A DNA stretch of 26,301 bases. It comes from JBAXSK01 sp044358815. Its GTDB lineage: Bacteria; Cyanobacteriota; Cyanobacteriia; Pseudanabaenales; Pseudanabaenaceae. A program made the position numbers and the translations under genes. Positions 14,132 to 21,917 of the stretch are shown piece after piece. The notes beneath the pieces were generated by a model. That model was given only the letters and a program-made list of their open reading frames with translations, was not told the origin of the DNA and did not search any database. Position 1 is the stretch's first letter. Each line of letters opens with the position of its first letter. Location: the NCBI GenBank assembly GCA_044358815.1, contig JBIKNH010000036.1, positions 1-26,301 on the forward strand, read 5' to 3'.

Positions 14132-17068
14132 ATGCATCAGTGTATATCCTGTCAGTCCTGCGTCAAACAAATCGTCAAACAAATAGTTAAACAATCGATG
14201 ACATCATTTTGGGTGTCAATGTTTGGTGTTATGGTTGCTCCCGTCACGAATTTGTCTATCATGAACCTGGCTTTGGAGTCATTGAGCCAAACCCAAGTGC
14301 CAGTGTGTTGTTTGGCGACTCCCATCTCTCAGGTGCTGCCATTTTTTGCGCAGGGTTGGGGATATGTGGTGGTAGTAGATCAACGTCATGCCCCCCGTGG
14401 GCTTTTGACTTTGGACTGTTGTTTACCCCTGTGGTCGGATTTTTTGTCGGGTCAGCAAGGGGATGGGGACACCAATGATTTGCTGGCGGCTCGATTAGAT
14501 CAGCTTAGTTTGCATCCGCTGCCGACGGTCGATGCTTCGGCTTTGGTATCAGATTTGTTGGAGCGGATTAACAACCATAACCATGTGACGGATACATGGG
14601 CGTTGGTAGATCCGCAAGGTAGTTATGTCGGGGTGATCAACGCCGCTGATGTCCTAAAAGTTTTAGCGCAGCCCCTGGTCTCTGCGGTGGCTGTTGGGGT
14701 GGCTTCTGAGGTGGGTTCTGGGGAGCAGTCCGCTGGGTTTACAGCCCCAGAGAAGGCAGAGTTAGCCAGGGACAGTTTAGCCTATCTGTTGCCGCTCGTG
14801 GATCAGATTCCGCTGCCGGTACTATTGCGACGGGATGACGGCACCATTGTGGGGATGAATCAACGTTGGCGGGATGATCTGTATTTAGTGGGGGCGACTT
14901 TATCCCAGCGGTCTTTGGTGGTGTCGGATCATTCAGTGTCTGAGGTACAACAGTTTTGTGTTACTACCGCTAATCACACTTGGCAAGTTACTGATGTGGC
15001 TTTATATGGTGAGTTTCATGGACTGGAAATGATTATTGCCCAGGACATTACAACTCAGCGCAGTCTAGTCCAAGAGTTATCGGGTTTAAGTCGCCTCAAA
15101 GATGAATTTTTAGCCTGTATTAACCACGAATTGAAAACTCCCCTGACTTCGGTGATTGGCATCGCTAGTTTATTGACCACGAACACCTTAGGAGAACTCA
15201 CCCCCCGCCAACGCCGCTATGTGAATATGATCTATCAGAGTGGGCGGCACTTGGTAAATATCATTGACAACATCGTGGACCTCGCTAAGGCAGAATCAGG
15301 ACAGTTGGAGCTAGAGCCAGAACTGTTTAACATCACGGCAATTTGCCAAAAGAGCATTCATCAAGTGCAGAAGCTGATGCAGCAGGAGGCTTTGATTCAC
15401 CGCACCGTCGGGGAGGAAGACAGTGAGGTAGAGATTGAAGTGCGGTTAGAAGTAGACCCAGTGGCGCAAACCATTGTGGCGGACGGCACACGGTTACAAC
15501 AAATGCTCTTGCACTTGCTGTCTAATGCCTGCAAATTTAGTACTGTGCCGCCGGATCTGATTAGTGATAAACCTGTGACTAAACCCATTGTGGGGCTGTC
15601 GGTGCGTCATTGGGAGGGCTGGCTGGCGTTTACGGTGTGGGATCAAGGCATTGGTATTCCCGAAGAAAAACAGCATTTAGTTTTTCAAAAGTTTCAGCAA
15701 CTAGAACACGTCATGACGCGCCGCTTTGATGGCACAGGGCTAGGTTTAGTCTTGACGCGGCATTTGGCACGGTTACACGGCGGTGATGTGACTTTTGTTT
15801 CCCAAGAAAATGTTGGTAGTCAGTTTACGATTTTGCTGCCCCCTGCCCCACCGAATAATAATTTGATGGCTTTTCAGGTGGCGGTGGCACATTCACGGCT
15901 GGTGTTGGTGGTGGAAAGTTCGGCGCAGCAGGTGGAATGGTTTGTCAGTAGTTTGTCAGCTTGGGGTTATCGGGTGGTGGTGGCGCGTTCCGGTACGGAA
16001 GCCATTGAAAAAGCTCGCCGTCTCAAGCCCTGTTTAATTATGATTAATCCCAGTTTGCCGATGCTGTCTGGCTGGGATGTGTTGTCTTTACTCAAATGTG
16101 ATAACACTACCCAGGGCATTGTCATGGTTATGGTTTTAGATGCCGTAGAAACGCCACCGGATCACCACCAAGCCGATGGTATTTTGCGCCGCCCCTTGTC
16201 AATGGCTGATGTGAGTTTTTATTTACCGCAATATGTTCAGCCCAAAAAGCGCTTGATTTTGATTTATCTGCGGCAGGGCTTACCGGAAAATTTGGCGGGT
16301 TTGTTTCAGCAATGGGAATATCGTCTGTTAGAGGCTGACAATGTGGAACAGGCGGAAGTATTAGTGAAGATCTGGCAGCCCGATGGTTTTCTGTTGTCCT
16401 GTCGAGTGCCCCATTTGGTGGAAATGCTACATACCATTAGCCGCCATGAGTTACTGAGTCACTTACCGATTTTATTGGTGGATGCCTATGGGTTCGACGA
16501 AGTAGAAGCATTACGCCAAACCTTTGCCCATCTGGACATTCACCCCTGTAATGACATTAATTTGCCCCCACATCTGTCGGTAGCGGAATTAGTCAATCTG
16601 CCCCAAAGTCAAATCAAACGTCAAGCTTTTCAGCGCAGTTTGCAGCGGTCGTTATCGCATTTACAAGCCCCTACGATCCTGCTGTTACATTTTCAGCCTG
16701 ACGATATTTTGTCCCATTCTTTGCAGCACTATTTACTCGCGGGTGGGTTTCAGGTGCAGCTTTGTCTGAATCACCAGGAACTGCCGCAACATCTCAGCAG
16801 TGGCACTATTGATGCAGTTTTGGTCATGTTGCATAACCAATCTTATTTGTCTACCGCAGAACAACAGGGCATCAAGATTTTAAGCGAGGTGGCTCATAAA
16901 ACGCCGATCATAGTGGTGGATGGACGTAATGACCATGAATGGTTTGAGGAATCGGAAGAAGCGGACGGAATTAATCAGTTGTTGTATATGGCGGTGGCAG
17001 TTTTAGAACAACCGGATGCCATTGCTAATCTGGTGCCTACTCTAAATCAATGTCTGCATAATCGCTAG
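14132..17068 (+). CDS. Sensor histidine kinase with CBS-like, PAS-like and three degenerate receiver-like domains
   Basis: A 978 aa kinase with no obvious membrane helix. Residues about 55-180 resemble a CBS pair (PISQVLPFFAQGWGYVVVVD; LPTVDASALVSDLLERI with WALVDPQGSYVGVINAADVL). Residues 215-310 look PAS-like. HisKA: phospho-acceptor H332 in NHELKTPLTS. HATPase_c: N465 in LLSNACKFS, D504 in WDQGIGIPEEK, and FDGTGLGLVLTRHLARLHGG. After 587 come three receiver-like folds (about 589-700, 705-810 and 846-970). In the first, the usual phospho-aspartate position is N639 (LIMINPSLPMLSGW), the acidic pair is only one glutamate, and the K-P motif is R-P. The other two also lack the acidic triad. All three are therefore pseudo-receivers. 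The N-terminus is uncertain: codons 1-22 contain VKQI repeats, and later ATGs exist at codons 23 and 44. The gene is divergent from kaiA. The kinase call is firm; any clock role is only a guess from position. Confidence 0.85.
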   Translation: MHQCISCQSCVKQIVKQIVKQSMTSFWVSMFGVMVAPVTNLSIMNLALESLSQTQVPVCCLATPISQVLPFFAQGWGYVVVVDQRHAPRGLLTLDCCLPLWSDFLSGQQGDGDTNDLLAARLDQLSLHPLPTVDASALVSDLLERINNHNHVTDTWALVDPQGSYVGVINAADVLKVLAQPLVSAVAVGVASEVGSGEQSAGFTAPEKAELARDSLAYLLPLVDQIPLPVLLRRDDGTIVGMNQRWRDDLYLVGATLSQRSLVVSDHSVSEVQQFCVTTANHTWQVTDVALYGEFHGLEMIIAQDITTQRSLVQELSGLSRLKDEFLACINHELKTPLTSVIGIASLLTTNTLGELTPRQRRYVNMIYQSGRHLVNIIDNIVDLAKAESGQLELEPELFNITAICQKSIHQVQKLMQQEALIHRTVGEEDSEVEIEVRLEVDPVAQTIVADGTRLQQMLLHLLSNACKFSTVPPDLISDKPVTKPIVGLSVRHWEGWLAFTVWDQGIGIPEEKQHLVFQKFQQLEHVMTRRFDGTGLGLVLTRHLARLHGGDVTFVSQENVGSQFTILLPPAPPNNNLMAFQVAVAHSRLVLVVESSAQQVEWFVSSLSAWGYRVVVARSGTEAIEKARRLKPCLIMINPSLPMLSGWDVLSLLKCDNTTQGIVMVMVLDAVETPPDHHQADGILRRPLSMADVSFYLPQYVQPKKRLILIYLRQGLPENLAGLFQQWEYRLLEADNVEQAEVLVKIWQPDGFLLSCRVPHLVEMLHTISRHELLSHLPILLVDAYGFDEVEALRQTFAHLDIHPCNDINLPPHLSVAELVNLPQSQIKRQAFQRSLQRSLSHLQAPTILLLHFQPDDILSHSLQHYLLAGGFQVQLCLNHQELPQHLSSGTIDAVLVMLHNQSYLSTAEQQGIKILSEVAHKTPIIVVDGRNDHEWFEESEEADGINQLLYMAVAVLEQPDAIANLVPTLNQCLHNR

Positions 17069-17198
17069 CCGATTAATACCAGGATTACTGGATTAATTAC
17101 CCTAATATTCCCCTTGAAGGTAAACTCTGTAAGTGCGGATTCTGTGGTGTTTAGCTCCAGAATTGCCGCTTTGAGTTCACATTTAGCATAGTAGTTCT

Positions 17199-17981
17199 AT
17201 GGCAAATACTGCGACAGTTACCATCCCTCAGTTAGCCACATGGAAAAGCCAAGGTCGTAAGATCAGCGCTTTGACGGCTACGGACTATGGTTTTGCGCGA
17301 CTGTTGGACCAAGCGGGGGTAGATCTGATTTTGGTGGGAGATTCCCTTGGTATGGTGGCTCTTGGCTATCGTAATACTTTGCCTCTGACCCTTGACGAGA
17401 TGATTCACCATGCTAAAGCTGTGTGTCGTGGGGTGAATCATGCCTGTGTAGTGGTGGACTTGCCATTTTTAACCTATCAAGCTAGTACTGAACAGGCGAT
17501 GCTCTCCGCTGGGCGCATTCTCAAGGAAACCGATGCCCAAGCGGTGAAATTAGAAGGGGGTTATCCGGCGATGGCTGCCACTATTGAGCGTTTGGTTCAG
17601 GCGGGGATTCCGGTGATGGGACATTTAGGGCTAACCCCTCAGTCGGTGCATCAGTTGGGTTATCGTCCCCAGGGCAAAACCTCTGTGGTGGCGGAAAGAA
17701 TTATGCAAGAGGCTCATGCTTTGGTTAATGCCGGAGTGTTTGCCATTGTTTTGGAACACATGCCAGAAGCACTAGCGGCAGAAATTACCGCTGCGATTCC
17801 CGTGCCGACCATTGGTATTGGGGCAGGGCATGGCTGTGATGGACAAATTTTAGTGACCCATGATTTGCTGGGTTTGTCAGCGTGGCAGCCATCGTTTGCT
17901 CCACCGATGGTTAACCTTAGCCAAACCATTACAGAAGCTGTCAGCACCTATTGTGAACGGGTGCGCAACAGCAACGGATAA
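17199..17981 (+). CDS. panB: 3-methyl-2-oxobutanoate hydroxymethyltransferase
   Basis: First committed enzyme of pantothenate synthesis. It adds a hydroxymethyl group from 5,10-methylene-THF to 2-oxoisovalerate to give ketopantoate. It is a TIM barrel with Mg2+ ligands D48 (LVGDSLGMVALGY) and D87 (VVVDLPF), plus K117/E119 (AVKLEGG) and the catalytic E186 (IVLEHMPE). The signature IPVMGHLGLTPQSVHQLGGY-like stretch is present as IPVMGHLGLTPQSVHQLGYRPQG. The length of 260 aa is normal. The ATG at 17199 is the natural start, 130 nt after the kinase stop. It ends only 3 nt before the stop of a convergent pseudogene, so no separate terminator is visible between them. Confidence 0.97.
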   Translation: MANTATVTIPQLATWKSQGRKISALTATDYGFARLLDQAGVDLILVGDSLGMVALGYRNTLPLTLDEMIHHAKAVCRGVNHACVVVDLPFLTYQASTEQAMLSAGRILKETDAQAVKLEGGYPAMAATIERLVQAGIPVMGHLGLTPQSVHQLGYRPQGKTSVVAERIMQEAHALVNAGVFAIVLEHMPEALAAEITAAIPVPTIGIGAGHGCDGQILVTHDLLGLSAWQPSFAPPMVNLSQTITEAVSTYCERVRNSNG

Positions 17982-17984
17982 GCA

Positions 17985-18357
17985 CTACGACAAATTATCA
18001 GGATCTTCCCCTAACTCCCTGAGGCGGGCGGCAAGTCTTTCGGCTCTGAGTCTTTCGGCTTCGGCACGCTGGAATTCAGTTTCGGCGCGTTGTTGGGCTG
18101 CCTCTTCGGGTAATAGGACTAATTCCCCTGAAGGCTCATAAAACCGTAACCAGGTTAAAGTTTCTCGGTCAATGGTTTCCTGCCCAAGGACCTAGCCACA
18201 AACCCAAGGATTCACACCACAGCCAGCCGCGTTCGTCAGGGTTAATAGGTTGATAGGCATTATCATCAAATATCAAGTCTGTGGGCGGCATGGATGGAGT
18301 CCAGTCGTCATGTTCAATTGCGGTGGTCTGTTGGGCGAGAGGATTAGCCATGTGCAA
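17985..18357 (-). pseudogene. Collapsed Uma2-family (DUF820) gene: internal deletion plus frameshift
   Basis: The minus strand starts with MHMANPLAQQTTAIEHDDWTP, then SMPPTDLIFDD, as in the N-terminus of cyanobacterial Uma2 proteins. It jumps directly to AYQPINPDERGWLWCESLGLWLG, which normally belongs near the C-terminus. The central restriction-endonuclease-like fold is thus missing, probably over 100 codons. After GLWLGPW the open frame ends within a few codons at 18169. Removing one G from the GGG run just before restores QETIDRETLTWLRFYEPSGE, then LVLLPEEAAQQRAETEFQRA, and an Arg/Glu/Ala-rich coiled coil ending ELGEDPDNLS and TAG at 17985. The locus is therefore doubly broken. Uma2 genes are abundant in cyanobacteria, and their function is not well settled. 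Confidence 0.8.
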
Positions 18358-18481
18358 AAACCCACAAAAAGAAGACTGTTCTAAGACGCTATTCTATCGG
18401 AAATTACTGAAAAGACTAGAAGGCTAGATTTATGGCTTCTTGCTGAGATTTTGGTTCTAATCAGATTTTTGTTCTCAATAG

Positions 18482-18522
18482 CAAAAGCGCCCTAATGTTT
18501 CAGGAACCTTAGGACGCTTTTG
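18482..18522 (-). terminator. Terminator downstream of the hli gene
   Basis: AAAAGCGCCCTAA (18483-18495) pairs with TTAGGACGCTTTT (18509-18521): 13 bp with one mismatch and a 13-nt loop. Both arms end in A/T runs, so it can act in either direction. It lies 73 nt beyond the hli stop and after the Uma2 remnant's promoter side. Confidence 0.7.
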
Positions 18523-18594
18523 GCAAAAAACTACTGATTTAGATTGCCCTTAATAATGGAAACCCAGAGGGCACAAAAAACATGAATAGGAAGA

Positions 18595-18939
18595 CTACTC
18601 AGCAGGGGCTTGGGGAGCGCTGGTTACCTTAATCGCATAGTAGCCAATCATCGTAGCGATGGTGAACCCTGTCAGGAACAAGCCCACCAAGATACCACCC
18701 TTGCCAGAGATCCCGATTTGTCCCAAGATTCCTTTGCCTGTGATGACCTCGTTAACAAAACCAGCCACCAAGCCAATCATTGCCATCCGACCATTCCAAG
18801 TTTCGGCAAAGTTGCTAAAACCAAATGTGCCTTCACCGGAAGGGTTAACGTTTAGGTTTTTGATGTCAATGGTGGTGAGGGGTGTGGCGGACTCATCACT
18901 GGAGATGGTGGTCTGGGGGGCGGTAGTGGTTTGGGGCAT
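18595..18939 (-). CDS. High-light-inducible (Hli/Scp, one-helix-type) chlorophyll-binding protein with an extra hydrophobic segment
   Basis: A thylakoid stress protein of the LHC superfamily. The chlorophyll-binding signature is FAETWNGRMAMIGLVAGFVNE, with E46, N49 and R51 in the ExxNxR pattern, followed by ITGKGILGQIGI as in Hli proteins. At 114 aa it is longer than classical Hli proteins (about 50-70 aa). The first 40 residues are hydrophilic and Thr/Ser-rich. A second hydrophobic stretch, GGILVGLFLTGFTIATMIGYYAI (82-103), could be another transmembrane helix. Function by family: binding chlorophyll and carotenoid during photosystem assembly and high light. A perfect HLR1 box at 19072-19089 suggests control by the response regulator RpaB. 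The ATG at 18939 has CGAGGATCAACC upstream, a fair ribosome binding site. Confidence 0.9.
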   Translation of the reverse strand: MPQTTTAPQTTISSDESATPLTTIDIKNLNVNPSGEGTFGFSNFAETWNGRMAMIGLVAGFVNEVITGKGILGQIGISGKGGILVGLFLTGFTIATMIGYYAIKVTSAPQAPAE

Positions 18940-19565
18940 GGGTTGATCCTCGCTGGCTAAGTCAAACTGGCTAAATAAAAGAGCGGTACGAATTACTTTT
19001 GGGTAACCACTGGCTCATTACTGCCAGTCATGGAGCGGTTACTGTTTTTTGTGTATCTTAACAATGACAAGTTTGTAACGAAATGTAAATACACCTATAG
19101 AAATATCGGTTGGTTGCCTTTACCTGCCTTGGGGAGGGGCGGTAAAAATTTAGCAGTATTCAAACTTTTTTGAACTTTGTTGAGAAGGTCTTGCTGTTAG
19201 AGGTTCATAAGTTTATGGCTTCTCGTTGTCAAGTCAGTTTTAAAGGAACTACTAGCAAATGACTACCCAGTGTTGAATATTCGTCTATTCTTTAAAATCT
19301 GGCTTAACTTTATTTTAGATAAAAGTTTAACCAGCATAAGAGATTTATTTTAGAGATTTATTTTATCGACTAAATTACACTGGTATTAAGGTTGACATTT
19401 CAACATTTTCAAAAGCTTGTAAACATCGAATAAAGCAGAGATTTTGTCATATATAAATAACTTTGTTCAACCGTCTAAAGCAGTGTAGAAAAGACGATGA
19501 TTTAGGTCGATTTGTGATTGATTTAACGGTACTTAGTTTGACAATTAAACTATTTTGGCAGCAAA
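18940..19565. other. Long non-coding region upstream of hli
   Basis: These 626 bp contain the hli promoter region with its HLR1 box, and otherwise AT-rich DNA with frequent TTTTA words. I found no ORF with coding character and no tRNA-like fold. The right side may include decayed IS DNA, because a transposase relic begins at 19566. Confidence 0.5.
19072..19089 (-). promoter_or_regulatory. HLR1 box (RpaB-binding element) upstream of hli
   Basis: On the minus strand the sequence is TTTACATT-TC-GTTACAAA, a full match to the HLR1 consensus (G/T)TTACA(T/A)(T/A)NN(G/T)TTACA(T/A)(T/A). It lies 133 nt upstream of the Hli start codon. The HLR1 element is known from high-light-controlled cyanobacterial promoters, including hli genes. 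Confidence 0.9.
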
Positions 19566-19712
19566 ATGTTATATCGCGTGGTCAAGTTTTATGACACTCG
19601 AAATCGTGAATATAAATTAGCAACCAACCTAACTGAATCCAGTGATGAAGAAGAAGCAGTAATTTATAGAAAATATTGGTAAACAGAACTGCTATGGAAA
19701 TTTATTTCTACA
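19566..19712 (+). pseudogene. IS4-type transposase relic (C-terminal fragment with nonsense codon)
   Basis: A short frame from 19566 reads MLYRVVKFYDTRNREYKLAT then NLTESSDEEEAVIYRKYW and stops at TAA (19680-19682). Read through the stop in the same frame, it continues TELLWKF. IS4-type transposases have RxYRxRWQIELLWKFLK here, around the third catalytic glutamate. The TAA therefore replaces the expected glutamine codon (CAA to TAA) just before that glutamate. Similarity ends shortly after WKF, and no transposase core lies upstream, so only a fragment survives. The family call is from memory of the motif. Confidence 0.6.
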
Positions 19713-19823
19713 CAGACACTGCTCCTTAATCCACTGGAGCTATAATCTATTCCCTGAGCTTCTCTTTTAGTCTTTTGTTAAGTTTTATTTACTCATTCAA
19801 CACTTCTGCTGGGGGACATCATC

Positions 19824-19860
19824 AAAAAAACAGGGAGCAAAAACCTAGTTTCACTCCCTC
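19824..19860 (-). terminator. Intrinsic terminator of the PTPS gene
   Basis: AGGGAG (19832-19837) pairs with CTCCCT (19854-19859), with further A/T pairing inside. On the minus strand the stem is followed by GTTTTTTTGATG, a strong U-tract. It lies about 60 nt beyond the PTPS stop. Confidence 0.85.
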
Positions 19861-19917
19861 ACTTCTATTACATCATTGGATGTAATATTTGAATGTAATT
19901 TAGTTAAGAATTAAACC

Positions 19918-20799
19918 CTAACACTTCTGCAAAGGGTGATGTAAAACCTCTTCCAAAGATTGCTCCAATTCCGACATTTGATAAGGTCCATACACTTCAC
20001 AGGAATTATTAGGACTTTCAATCAACTTCACACAATGCAGACTTGCCCCAATATTCCGAATCGGTTGCGTCAAAACCTTCTGAATATACACCGCAATATT
20101 TTCTGCCGTGGGCACAACTTCCGCAAAATAAGCAATATCCTTATTCAAGAACGTGTGATCCATCGGTTCAATCACATACTCATCCACCACCCGCTGGAAC
20201 TCCACCAAATCCACCATCATACCCGTGCGAGGGTCAATCTCCCCCGCAATCGTCACTTCCACATGATAATTGTGACCGTGACCATGGACCCGCGCACACT
20301 TACCATAAATTTCCGTATTTTCTTCTAGGGTCAGAGAGTCCAGCGCCAAACGATGGGCGGCAGCGAAATGAGTCTTAATTGAGAGAAATGCTTGCATATC
20401 TTTACCTTGATATTCTGCCCATAGTTCGGGATGTTCGTAGAGTTGAATACTGACCAACGGAAGATAGGGCGCGAGTCGATGCCAAATCACACGGGCAATA
20501 TTTTCCGTGGTTGGTAGGCTCTGGTGGAACTCTGCCCAAGTATTATTAAGAAAACTGAAATTTAGTTGAGACGTAACTTCCCGTGCAATGGTATGTTTCA
20601 CATCCGATAGATTTAGCACCATACCAGTGTGATCAATTTCACCCTCCATGCCTACATAAAGCACATAGTTGTGTCCATGACCAGGGAAGTTAGTACAAGC
20701 TCCGAAGTTTTTGATGTTTTCCGCTTCAGACAGTTCCGGCAGCCAATAGCGATGACTCGCAGAAAATTCGGCACGCCGATGAATTACACATTTCGCCAT
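19918..20799 (-). CDS. Tandem 6-pyruvoyl-tetrahydropterin synthase / QueD-like protein, first domain apparently inactive
   Basis: Two PTPS-family domains in one chain. Numbering from the ATG at 20799, domain 1 (about 1-130) has FSASHRYW with Zn ligand H16, then C35 in NFGACTNFPGHGHNYVL with H41/H43. Domain 2 (about 138-280) has FAAAHRL with H149, C168 in YGKCARVHGHGHNY with H172-H176, and PMDHTFLN with D214/H215. In domain 1 the equivalent of the catalytic Asp-His is LNFSFLN, so that dyad is lost although the Zn ligands and PTTEN are kept. Family activity is conversion of dihydroneopterin triphosphate to a pterin or to 6-carboxytetrahydropterin (queuosine route); I cannot decide which. A longer frame begins at a TTG at 20838, but the ATG puts the conserved CVIHRRAEFSASH at the N-terminus. 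It is divergent from the SDR gene. Confidence 0.88.
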   Translation of the reverse strand: MAKCVIHRRAEFSASHRYWLPELSEAENIKNFGACTNFPGHGHNYVLYVGMEGEIDHTGMVLNLSDVKHTIAREVTSQLNFSFLNNTWAEFHQSLPTTENIARVIWHRLAPYLPLVSIQLYEHPELWAEYQGKDMQAFLSIKTHFAAAHRLALDSLTLEENTEIYGKCARVHGHGHNYHVEVTIAGEIDPRTGMMVDLVEFQRVVDEYVIEPMDHTFLNKDIAYFAEVVPTAENIAVYIQKVLTQPIRNIGASLHCVKLIESPNNSCEVYGPYQMSELEQSLEEVLHHPLQKC

Positions 20800-20954
20800 C
20801 GGAGGTGGGGCAGATTCAATGCTAGGTAGTGGGTTCAATCTACTAGGTTAACATTTTGAGGGGCGTGACATCTGTCTGTGTTAAGACGGATTTACGATTT
20901 ACACTCCATGCCTTACCCTAAGTCTCTCTCGAAAATCTTCTCATTTCTCAACGC

Positions 20955-20969
20955 GATCTAAATTAGATC
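20955..20969. promoter_or_regulatory. Perfect palindrome GATCTAA-A-TTAGATC, candidate operator
   Basis: The 15-bp palindrome has two perfect 7-bp arms around a single A. It lies 66 nt upstream of the SDR start and within the divergent PTPS/SDR promoter region. It does not fit the CRP or NtcA spacing. Cognate regulator unknown. Confidence 0.5.
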
Positions 20970-21034
20970 ACACTAAGAATGGAAAGATTGTAAAAAGACC
21001 ATAGATAAAGACAAATTTTGGAGTAAATCCCCCT

Positions 21035-21850
21035 ATGCCCCAAACAGTTTTCATTACTGGCGCTTCCACAGGCATCGGTAGAGCGACCGCCATTGAGTTT
21101 TACAATCGCGGCTGGAACGTCGTCGCCACCATGCGCCGCCCCGCACAAGCCACCGGATTACCCAATTCCGAGCGCTGCTGTTGCCTTGCCCTAGATGTCA
21201 CCGATCACGATTCCATCATCACCGCCATCGCCACAGCCCAAGCCAAATTCGGCACAATCGACGTACTGATTAACAACGCTGGTTATGGTTTGATCGGAGC
21301 CTTTGAAAATGCCACCCCAGCCCAAATCCGTGCCCAATTCGAGACCAATGTATTCGGTTTAATGGACGTAACCCGCGCCATATTGCCCCATTTTCGCCAG
21401 CGGCAACAGGGCATCTTAGTCAATATTGCCTCTATTGGCGGTAGGCTAACCTTTCCCGCATACAGTCTCTATCACAGTACCAAGTGGGCAGTGGAAGGGT
21501 TTTCCGAGTCACTCCAGTTTGAACTACGCCCCTTCAACATCAAAGTTAAAATCATCGAACCTGGACCGATCAAAACCGATTTCTACGACCGCTCCATCCA
21601 GAAATCCCAAGAGACCGTTGATCCGATCTATGACCGTTACATCCAACACACCCACGACCAAACCGACAAAGCCGGAACCGGAGGAGCCGATCCCGCCACC
21701 GTTGCCAAAGTGATTTACCACGCTAGCACCGACGGCTCATGGCGACTGCGTTATGCCACCGACACCACCGGAGCCGCCCTATTATTTTTACGGCAAATTC
21801 TAGGGGACGGATGGTTCATTAAATTTCTGCGGTTCATCCTCAAAGCCTAA
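21035..21850 (+). CDS. Short-chain dehydrogenase/reductase (classical SDR)
   Basis: NAD(P)-dependent oxidoreductase of the classical SDR family, 271 aa. The cofactor motif TGASTGIG is at 8-15, NNAG at 80-83, and the catalytic set is N104 (FETNVFG), S133 (VNIASIGG), Y146 and K150 (YHSTK). The MRR after beta-strand 2 (ATMRRP) has basic residues at the place that favours NADPH over NADH, an inference. The C-terminal part has EPGPIKTDFYDRS and a hydrophobic end (LLFLRQILGDGWFIKFLRFIL) that could form the substrate lid or touch a membrane. The substrate is not predictable. The start ATG has TGGAGTAAATCCCCCT upstream, with GGAG as ribosome binding site. It converges with the NIL-ferredoxin gene. 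Confidence 0.93.
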   Translation: MPQTVFITGASTGIGRATAIEFYNRGWNVVATMRRPAQATGLPNSERCCCLALDVTDHDSIITAIATAQAKFGTIDVLINNAGYGLIGAFENATPAQIRAQFETNVFGLMDVTRAILPHFRQRQQGILVNIASIGGRLTFPAYSLYHSTKWAVEGFSESLQFELRPFNIKVKIIEPGPIKTDFYDRSIQKSQETVDPIYDRYIQHTHDQTDKAGTGGADPATVAKVIYHASTDGSWRLRYATDTTGAALLFLRQILGDGWFIKFLRFILKA

Positions 21851-21917
21851 GCCAAACCGTAAATCTAGGGCAAGTTCACAGATAAATTTGGCTATAACCT
21901 TGGGGGATAACTTTAGG

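Noticed and set aside
14209..14478. Alternative 89-aa frame at the start of the kinase gene
   Set aside because: It is an out-of-frame shadow; the CBS-like sequence in the main frame is the better coding candidate.
17860..18141. Plus-strand frame overlapping the panB end
   Set aside because: It is the complement of panB and of the Ala/Glu/Arg-rich tail of the Uma2 remnant; no family similarity.
20951..20972. CRP-type site TGTGA-N6-TCACA upstream of the SDR gene
   Set aside because: The right half TCACA is present, but its mirror half is CGCGA at N11 spacing instead of N6, so it does not fit.
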